Of a stretch of 22,828 bases of DNA, positions 16,703 to 22,828 are shown in pieces. The notes under the pieces are model-generated. The model was given only the letters and a program-made list of their open reading frames with translations, was not told the origin of the DNA and did not search any database. This DNA is from Seminavis robusta (taxonomy: Eukaryota > Bacillariophyta > Bacillariophyceae > Naviculales > Naviculaceae), in assembly GCA_903772945.1 (NCBI GenBank), contig CAICTM010001773.1, positions 1 to 22,828 on the forward strand, given 5' to 3'. Both the position numbers and the translations under genes were made by a program. Position 1 is the first letter of the stretch. The number at the start of each line of letters is the position of its first letter.

Positions 16703-19194
16703 TCAGTATTCTTTAGAAACATATACATGTATGTCAATGTATTTTACGATTGTAGCTGAACAGAAACGTCTTTTCGGAATTGCTGTGATAGTTTTCTCGT
16801 TGTGAGCTACGTCAACCGTGGTGAACTTGCCGTCGACGACGACATAATCGTCGCGATGGCTTTTGTCCCACATGGACTCAACGGATTGGCTGGTGGATGT
16901 AGCAGCAATCAATCGTCCTGTGGAGGCAATATTCACCCAGGATGTCTGCATATCTCCCTTGCCTTTGGCTGTAACCAGTTCATCGCGTTTGGTCAACCAC
17001 GATCCCTTTCCAGCTGCCGCAATCAAATCTGCCGTGACCTGAGACACTTGGATCTTATCACGCAGTCCATTGCTCTCCATGCAAGCAGCAACATTGACTG
17101 TATCCCCAAAGATTTGGAAAACGGGCCTTTAAGTAAAGACAGGAAACAGCGTGAGCCGCTGATCGTCATGGTGTTTAGAAAGAGCAGCCAACGAAACAAA
17201 CCGCAATGTAACCGCATACCTTTTCTCCTCGAAGTACCCCCCCGTGACGGGACCAGAGTCTGTTTGAGGAAGGAACATGTCATGGTTAGCAATGAGAGGG
17301 AGGGGATGGTGCACACCAACGAACAAGAAACGTACGGAGCCCAAACCGCTTGGTCAAGTCGCCCGTGTCTTTGCCGAGCCGGTCTATCAAAACTTCGTGG
17401 ATCAGTGAGTGCAGCTTCTTCAAGCAATCCGTACAGAACTTTGCCATGATGATGGCATGGCCGGGCTGGGCCAAAGGCAGTCCGGTACAAGCAACATAAC
17501 AACCACCTATATTTCAGGAGAAACTGTTGTGAGACGTGACAAAGCAAGCGAGCATACATGAATAGTCACAAGACGTTATGCAGCCCCTTGCTTGTAGTGC
17601 CAGCTTCCGTATCTGCTCGTGCTTGCCAATCTGTGCCCAGAGGGAAAAGATAAAGCGAGACAAGTGCGAAGAACAGGGCAGATACTAGATTCCACAACGA
17701 GGAAACCTCAAAGTTCAAATCTTGAAAGACACCTCGCTTCTTTGCAAGCCGATCAAACTCTCCATAGATTGTCTCTAAAAGCTCGAACACTTCAGTGGGG
17801 GTCCTGGAAGAGGCCCATTTGGTAAAGCCAGCAATATCGGCAAATATCTGTTTGTACAAGAAGGGTACCGGTAAGCAAGAATCATGTTGTGAGTTCCAAC
17901 AGCGAACCAGAATGTCTCCAGAGGGTACCAGAGAGCCAGCTAGCTAGCTCCAGGCAATTCACTTACCACGGTGCATTCACATATTCACAATAGCGCTGGG
18001 TTTCGTATCTCCAAAGCTTCCATCGTTTTCGGTTTGATTATGTTTGTCCAACCACGCATTGGCAGAACCTTTCTTTTCTTTTCTTTGGCCTCTTGCTCTT
18101 CATAGAGTCTATCACGAACTTGTTCTGGAAATAGGGACTGGACGAGTTTGCCCGACTGATTCGCCGATTGGTAGACAATCGATAGTCATAGAGTAGGAAG
18201 GTAGCACAGGTCAAGACGAACACAGCTGCCAAGGTCAAGGCAAAGATGAGAGGCTTGTTGGTCATGTATGCGTCTTCCAGTTCTTGAGAGGGGTACACAC
18301 GGAGACCATAATGGTGTTGGCCCTTGGTGGACTCTTCTTGGTCGGAGGAGTCCATGTCCAGCAGAGATTCAACCGTGACAGCTGCTTTCAAGTAGTCATA
18401 TTTCACATCGTGCAGGTCTCCTCGACCAAGACATTGTGCATCGGAACCATCAATTTTGTAAGTGTATAGATTGCCACAGTCATTGTCCAAGACCACCACA
18501 ACACCCTTGGAGCTAGCCAGCAGAATGTTAAGCAAGTAAGTTCTCCAGTAGATCCCAGCATGCAAAAGTGCCTCGACGGATTGATTTCCATGGTCCCGCG
18601 GTAAGCTGTCAAAGATGGGGTAGAAGGTGGGCGCCAGGGCGCCGTATTGATACAGCCGACTGCTTCAACCATTTTGGCAATACCTTCTTGGCGAAGCCCC
18701 TCTACATCAAAGGTGTCAACGGATGCTGTAAACACAGGTTCTCCACTCTCAATGAGAGCAAGGATGGGGTCAACAAAAACGCCGGTGTTCAGGTTGGAGT
18801 TGTAGATTGGCAGGTTATGGGCGGGGAACGTCTGCCACAATGGTGTGTAAGGGCCGGGCATGTCGGGTGTCGTCGGGACATAGCCTCCTTCTGTCAACAA
18901 CTGGACTGGTCCAATGGGAACAGCATCCACTTCTTCCACTGGAAGTCCTTGCTGAAGGGCCAGTGACTCGACAAGCCATCCCACATTGGCCATGGAGTAG
19001 TTGTTGTATTGCTCAAGTAAGTTGCTCTGGCTGGACAATGGGGACCACAGTGATGTCCAGAATGGTCCCAATTTGAGCAGTCTTGCCAGCCCGAATCCCA
19101 AAGTCCAGAAACGTGACCAATGGCCACTCAAGGTCTGGTTCATTGGCAACCCAAAACTGAAAGGGCATTTCCCTATCAGTCCTCCATTTCTTGC
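16703..19194 (-). pseudogene. degenerate receptor cyclase fragment (ectodomain, TM2 and cyclase core; no PDE)
   Basis: Reading down the minus strand: ectodomain from about 19194 (WPLVTFLDFG, matching the paralogue's FPNFTHPHFE region), a break at 19013-19015 giving TGA, ectodomain in a second frame to about 18575, a shift to a third frame (YTYKIDG...GRGDLHDVKYD, then TM2 LIFALTLAAVFVLTC), another shift near 18150 into LFPEQVRDRLYEE, an in-frame TGA at 17985-17987, then IFADIAGFTKW to RGVFQ (ends about 17722). Next come CYVACTGLP (about 17500), SGPVTGG (about 17250), and FQIFGDTVN to AKGKGDMQTSW (about 17120-16950), ending at a stop at 16703. The first TM exon and the PDE domain are absent. 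The VETIGD segment is missing or reads G-G-C, and the transition-state Arg is Cys. It lies tail-to-tail with the intact gene, whose stop is 37 bp away. A non-functional remnant is likely. Confidence 0.85.
17848..17966 (-). other. candidate intron in the degenerate cyclase, absent from the intact paralogue
   Basis: On the minus strand the 119-nt segment begins GTAAGT and ends in a pyrimidine-containing tract with CAG. Removing it joins ECTV to IFADIAGFT in phase 0, restoring the conserved cyclase motif. The intact gene has uninterrupted coding at this point. The segment contains TACCGGTACC and an AGCTAGCTAGCT palindrome, the same motifs that fill the intergenic DNA. Confidence 0.7.
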
Positions 19195-19214
19195 CCCCGA
19201 TCCCCGGAACCTAT

Positions 19215-19256
19215 CCTGAATTTCGCTCTTCTTGCCTGAATTTCGCCTCTTCTTGG
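19215..19256. repeat. tandem duplication of about 21 bp
   Basis: CCTGAATTTCGCTCTTCTTG is followed directly by CCTGAATTTCGCCTCTTCTTGG, differing by one inserted C and a final base. It lies immediately upstream (minus-strand sense) of the first recognisable cyclase codons, at the broken 5' edge of the pseudogene. Confidence 0.8.
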
Positions 19257-19307
19257 CTTAAGCCTGCCCTGGCTGGCTTCCTAGATAATCCACCTACTCT
19301 AGCCCAG

Positions 19308-19319
19308 CCCCCCCCCCCC
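19308..19319. repeat. poly-C run (12)
   Basis: Twelve consecutive C residues following CTAGCCCAG. It matches in length the run at 2485-2496 and lies in non-coding DNA. Confidence 0.8.
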
Positions 19320-19873
19320 GAGTCTGAACCACACCACAAACAATCCGACCCAAACATCCAAGCTTTCAAGGCTTGGAACAACTAGTACCAGTACTACCAC
19401 TACGAGACCGGTACCGCACCGATGGCTTGCTGATGCTTGATAGGGTTAATGTTGAAGCTTACCTCAGTCACAGGTTTATGCACGAATGAATGCTCTGTCG
19501 AAGAATTCTGGAACCTGCATCAACAGATCGCATGATCACATCGTTTGTTGTGTTGTTCACATCGATAAGAATCAAACCACTGCTTGGCCTTTCGAGAGTG
19601 AATATTGGTGCCATGTTGACAGCCATAGATTGCAACATCGCCTCCCGGAAACCACACTAGCTAGAAGCTCTGTCCTTCGGAAACTCTCACGAAATAGTTT
19701 GTCTCCAAGTTGTGATCGCCGATACCCCGTCGACGTGACACGCGACACGCACTTATACCAAAGAACACCTGCAGGCAAGGGCGAGAATTCTGTTTGGATT
19801 TCACTCTATCGTCTCATCCATCATAGTCAAAGAGAGGGCACTTCCCAGTACGAATCCCAATCCATCCAGAACC

Positions 19874-20500
19874 ATGAGCGATCTGGCACCCTTTGTCGCC
19901 GCAGCACTCAAAGACAAGGTTGTCGCAGAGCTGTTAGAAGAAAATCGACGCCTCAAACGTCAAGTGGACAGCTTTCAACGAGTCCGGATTACGGGCAAGA
20001 ATGGATTCCCCGTCTATGCCGAACACGACTTTGCCTTGGGCAAACCCACGGATCACGGTTGGTGGGTGGTTCGGTTGCCCACAGCTGCCACTACCGTGTC
20101 TCCTCTCGTGGAGCCCATTCCCTGTCCCATGTCGCAGCTGGCCGACTGTGAGGTCCACGTGGGCAACTTTCGAAACATGACCTGCCGAGATTTCCAAGAC
20201 TGTTTCTTCGATGGCAACCCTAAGGGATATTTCAGTCTCTTTGCCACCAAGGGTCTCTGGTTGTGTTGCTATTTGGATGGCGTCTCGGACCCTCATTATC
20301 GCGCCCTGTGTCGTGCGGCGGCTACCCAAGAAACTGTCCATGAAATTCTGCGGACTCATTTTGATGATCCCATGGAGGATTTGAACGTATATTTCACACA
20401 CCTGACATTTTGCGGAGGATCCGCGTCCGAAGCTATTCGACATTTGGAATTGCTTCCGGAACAACCACATGCACATGCACAAGAAGATGCATCTCTATGA
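19874..20500 (+). CDS. diatom-type protein of unknown function, 208 aa
   Basis: A single-exon ORF starting with ATG (AACCATGAGC context). Residues 1-35 form an amphipathic, probably coiled-coil helix (LKDKVVAELLEENRRLKRQV). Residues 36-195 look like one compact domain beginning VRITGKNGFPVYAE, followed by hydrophobic and Cys-containing strands (C83, C92, C103, C109, C130, C131), FRNMTCRDFQDCFF and YFTHLTFCGGSASEA. The C-terminus is His-rich (HAHAQEDA). From memory the opening MSD-APFVAA-DKVVxEL with a following V-x-I-T-G-x-x-G-x-PVYA segment matches hypothetical proteins common in pennate diatom genomes, with no known role. There is no signal peptide or membrane span, so it is probably cytosolic or nuclear. 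The gene call is firm and the function unknown. Confidence 0.78.
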   Translation: MSDLAPFVAAALKDKVVAELLEENRRLKRQVDSFQRVRITGKNGFPVYAEHDFALGKPTDHGWWVVRLPTAATTVSPLVEPIPCPMSQLADCEVHVGNFRNMTCRDFQDCFFDGNPKGYFSLFATKGLWLCCYLDGVSDPHYRALCRAAATQETVHEILRTHFDDPMEDLNVYFTHLTFCGGSASEAIRHLELLPEQPHAHAQEDASL

Positions 20501-21016
20501 TTTTGATTCGATTCATTCTTTTTCGTGTTGTTTTGGTTGTGGCTATGTAAAGATTGGAACTCGCGTACACGATTGTACTGTATATTTATTGCAAGTGGCT
20601 GCATGATTTTGTTTGTTTCTGGAAAGGAGAGATTGTTTGTATTTTGATTTCGTGGTGCTTGGATAGGGTGAAGTATAAGAATAGATAAATGTACATGTTT
20701 TTATGGCGACCTCATGGTCCTGATGCGCCTCAGAAAATATATTTGCAAGAGTGAACTGAGAGGGTGCTAGCTAGCTGAGGGTCGCAGCCAGAGGGCCACC
20801 AATGAAGGGCCGGGATAGGCTGGGCCGAGTTTTAATGTGGTCAATTGCGAGTTACAGGCGAGTGCAAGGCGGAGTGATCTGTGTACCGTACCGGTATGGG
20901 ACAGGAGATGCCGGACCAATGTCACCGTGCAACGGGTTCACATCAGGTTCGCAAGAATCTTAGCAGTGTCCAACAGCCTGCATGCAGCCTGACTACGGTG
21001 ATAGCTAGCCGGCGTG
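20501..21016. other. convergent intergenic spacer
   Basis: Lies between the 3' ends of the 208-aa gene and the CRAL-TRIO-like gene. The first 200 bp are T-rich, with AATAGATAAATG near 20681-20692 as a possible polyadenylation context. GCTAGCTAGC lies near 20766, and GTACCGTACCGGTA at about 20883. No gene is seen. Confidence 0.5.
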
Positions 21017-21976
21017 CTATGCCAACAGAAGCAGTCTGGCTGTTCGATCTCTCTCTCTCAAGTTGGTCTCTGCTCTCTGCAAAATCCACAAGTTGTTTTC
21101 TTCCTGCGTACGATGTGTCAGGAACAATTCATCGAGCCGCCCATCAAAGGCTTCAAACTCGCAACCCAAATTGACCTTGTTCTGGACTTCTTGTGGCAAA
21201 AAGTGCTTGCAGAGTCCGTACATGACGGTGGCAGCTGTGGCAGCCCGGAGCCAACTAATCTCTTTCAAAATGACGGGATAGTGGAGCTTCAACTCTCTCC
21301 ATATGGGACCTACAAAGTCCAGACTAACATTTTCAAAGGACATGCCATCGCATTCGGCAATGAACAGTATGCCGTTTCGGATTGACCGGGGGGAAATTTG
21401 AGTGGATTGATGAAGATAATACAAAGCTCCCAGCAAGTCTCGTTTGTCCTTGGGGAGTCTAACGTTTTTGGGATTGATTTTGGCAAAATCAAATACCATG
21501 AGATAATGAGATTGAAGGTCGGCCAACATTCGTTGTGCTGCATCAATGGTGGCCATTTGACCCTGCTGCTGAGGCGAAGTCTTGGCCTTGTCGACACTCA
21601 ATAGTAAACCGGGCTGTTGGACCAACAGGGCGTGTATCAATTCATTCGCCTGTTCGATGGTATCGTTGATCCCGTATTCTTGGCGAAACAGTTGCATACC
21701 TCGCATTCTCTGCAGGGATTTGGCCACGTTACCCTGCGTGACAACGGCGTATTGATAGTACTCTAGGTCGCTCAGTGGCAGTAGCTCGGGGTCTTCCGCA
21801 GCAGCCTGCTTGATGGCAAGAGCCCACTCTCGTTCCTCTGGGAATACCATCATGGCGGGATGCCTCCGAAAGAGCTCTTCCCACAAATGCCGATGTTCCT
21901 CAGTGAGGTGGCCCATGCCCGGTGGGACTCCTAGAGCCTGCTGATACTCACTGAGATTCGGCCCTCGGCTACTCAT
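21017..21976 (-). CDS. probable CRAL-TRIO (Sec14-like) domain protein
   Basis: A 319-aa ORF. The frame extends to 22000 only from TTG, so the ATG at 21974-21976 is chosen. Residues 1-100 are soluble and helical, with EEHRHLWEELFRRHP and a helix containing LQRMRGMQLFRQEY. Residues 104-130 resemble the helical N-terminal part before a CRAL-TRIO fold. Residues 158-275 match the lipid-binding lobe: YLMVFDFAKINP, a hydrophobic strand GILFIAECDGMSFENVSLD, then LKLHYPVILKEISWLRA and a helix ending FLPQEVQNKV. That order (strand with a central acidic or Gly turn, YP-V-x-x-K-x-I-x-W/N, then FL-x-x-x-V-x-x-K-V) is typical of Sec14/alpha-tocopherol-transfer-like proteins. The role would be binding or moving a phosphoinositide or other small lipid between membranes; the ligand cannot be told. 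No membrane span is seen. It converges on the 208-aa gene. Confidence 0.68.
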   Translation of the reverse strand: MSSRGPNLSEYQQALGVPPGMGHLTEEHRHLWEELFRRHPAMMVFPEEREWALAIKQAAAEDPELLPLSDLEYYQYAVVTQGNVAKSLQRMRGMQLFRQEYGINDTIEQANELIHALLVQQPGLLLSVDKAKTSPQQQGQMATIDAAQRMLADLQSHYLMVFDFAKINPKNVRLPKDKRDLLGALYYLHQSTQISPRSIRNGILFIAECDGMSFENVSLDFVGPIWRELKLHYPVILKEISWLRAATAATVMYGLCKHFLPQEVQNKVNLGCEFEAFDGRLDELFLTHRTQEENNLWILQRAETNLRERDRTARLLLLA

Positions 21977-22101
21977 GGTTGAACGGACGATGAGAGGCAA
22001 ATGAACGATTTTCTGAACAGGTCAGGGTAGAATGGTAGAAAGGAACTGGAATCCCCAAAGCACTTTATGGTTTCGGTGACTCGTCGTTGCCTCGGATACC
22101 A

Positions 22102-22119
22102 ATAATAGCTAGCTATTAT
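22102..22119. repeat. 18-bp perfect palindrome upstream of the CRAL-TRIO-like gene
   Basis: ATAATAGCTAGCTATTAT is self-complementary and lies about 125 bp before the chosen start codon. It combines an AT-rich stem with the CTAG core seen elsewhere in the window. Confidence 0.85.
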
Positions 22120-22632
22120 AGTACTCGGAAGCTCGGTCGCACCAATTAATTCGTAGCTGCGCCGGCCATTCTGACGCCAGAACTGTCAGGTACGGTAGTA
22201 AAATGACAAAATGACCGCTCGCTGGACACCGGACACTGCAGGACGGTGTTTCAGTGTTTCGTCTGAAAAATGAAAAACCTTGTTTTAATTATGGCACAGA
22301 AACAATTTTAATTACTGTGCGAACCCAGAAATCGAAAGATTTATTACTTCTCTTCGTTTTCGGATCATGTATTTAATAGTCGCTTTATTTAACTGGTACA
22401 AGGCTATTAACAACGGTAAGTACTGATACTGAGTGTCCATCATCCCGCCAGCAAGGACAGCAGTCTTTGTACTTTACGGCACAACGTACACTCCACAATC
22501 CACACTCCAGTGCAGTACAGCTCCAGTCTGCATCGATGTTGTGAGAATCTGGCTACTGTACTATGTACGTGTACATGCTACATGTACATGAAATTTGAGC
22601 TGAAGCACCACCTCATTCACCACCTCGAGCCT

Positions 22633-22644
22633 GGTACCGGTACC
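22633..22644. repeat. GGTACCGGTACC palindrome followed by GTACC repeats
   Basis: A 12-bp perfect palindrome followed directly by further GTACC units, another member of the TACCGGTA family found throughout the non-coding DNA. Confidence 0.8.
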
Positions 22645-22828
22645 GTACCGTACACTACAGATGTTACTAATGAATAATTAAAATGAGCTTGCTGCAAGGG
22701 AGGGAAGCCTAGATCTTTAGAGAGACGGGTCGGAAGACGAGCTGCAATGCTGCCTTGGTCTCCTCGTCGGCGAAGGAGCCTAGACTCTTCCTCGCTACCG
22801 GACTCTACTACATACAATATATCACAAC

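Larger units (their letters stand above)
19195..19873. other. spacer between the degenerate cyclase and the 208-aa gene
   Basis: Contains a near-perfect tandem duplication (19215-19256) and a 12-C run (19308-19319). The long ORF starting at 19486 overlaps the 208-aa gene in another frame, has poor composition and is rejected. No exon for the missing N-terminal cytosolic/TM1 part of the degenerate cyclase could be found. The right end should hold the promoter of the 208-aa gene. Confidence 0.5.
21977..22828. other. right-end flank with palindromes, upstream of the CRAL-TRIO-like gene
   Basis: The putative promoter of the CRAL-TRIO-like gene lies at the left edge. The stretch includes an 18-bp palindrome (22102-22119), a GTACATG...CATGTACATG cluster near 22566-22590 and GGTACCGGTACC at 22633-22644. 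The ORF at 22617-22817 (-) has arbitrary composition and is not called. Confidence 0.5.

Noticed and set aside
16703..19194. interpretation as a functional soluble or alternatively spliced cyclase gene
   Set aside because: Several frame changes lack plausible introns, there is an in-frame TGA, and the metal Asp and transition-state Arg are lost.
19486..20151. 221-codon open frame overlapping the 208-aa gene
   Set aside because: Its second half lies in another frame of a much better gene, and its first half is low-quality His/Ser/Arg-rich sequence.

Overview
The window looks like nuclear DNA from a diatom, most likely a raphid pennate. The best evidence is a receptor-type nucleotide cyclase fused to a cyclic-nucleotide phosphodiesterase (a fusion I know from diatoms), two further proteins resembling hypothetical families I associate with diatoms, short GT-AG introns of about 70-113 nt, and intergenic DNA full of TACCGGTA and CTAGCTAG palindromes. 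No searches were run, so this placement rests on recognition alone. I see no prokaryotic operon structure, rRNA, tRNA, CRISPR array or intact transposon.

Layout, left to right: (1) 1-821, mostly empty, with one weak secreted-type ORF. (2) 822-1403 (-), a 193-aa unknown protein with the VRFS / W-x-T-x-x-D-Y signature. (3) 1404-3614, a 2.2-kb gene-free stretch with long perfect palindromes. (4) 3615-4988 (-), a 457-aa multi-pass membrane protein of the CREST / alkaline-ceramidase type. (5) 5565-6869 (-), a 434-aa disordered basic protein with two arrays of tandem peptide repeats. (6) 6870-11493, a 4.6-kb gene-poor, repeat-rich stretch. (7) 11494-16665 (+), the centrepiece: a 19-exon gene for a 1190-aa transmembrane class III cyclase plus PDE, reconstructed exon by exon in one frame. 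It has microexons of 10 and 12 nt. (8) 16703-19194 (-), a decayed relative of the same receptor cyclase in tail-to-tail orientation, with several frameshifts, a stop codon, lost catalytic residues and no PDE half. (9) 19874-20500 (+), a 208-aa protein of unknown function. (10) 21017-21976 (-), a probable CRAL-TRIO (Sec14-like) lipid-binding protein. (11) 21977-22828, repeat-rich DNA.

The intact cyclase-PDE would make a cyclic nucleotide in response to an extracellular or luminal input and break it down within the same polypeptide. The degenerate neighbour suggests local duplication and decay within a multicopy family. The ceramidase-like and CRAL-TRIO proteins both point to membrane lipids, but nothing in the sequence links them to the cyclase. 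The other genes look like independent single transcription units.
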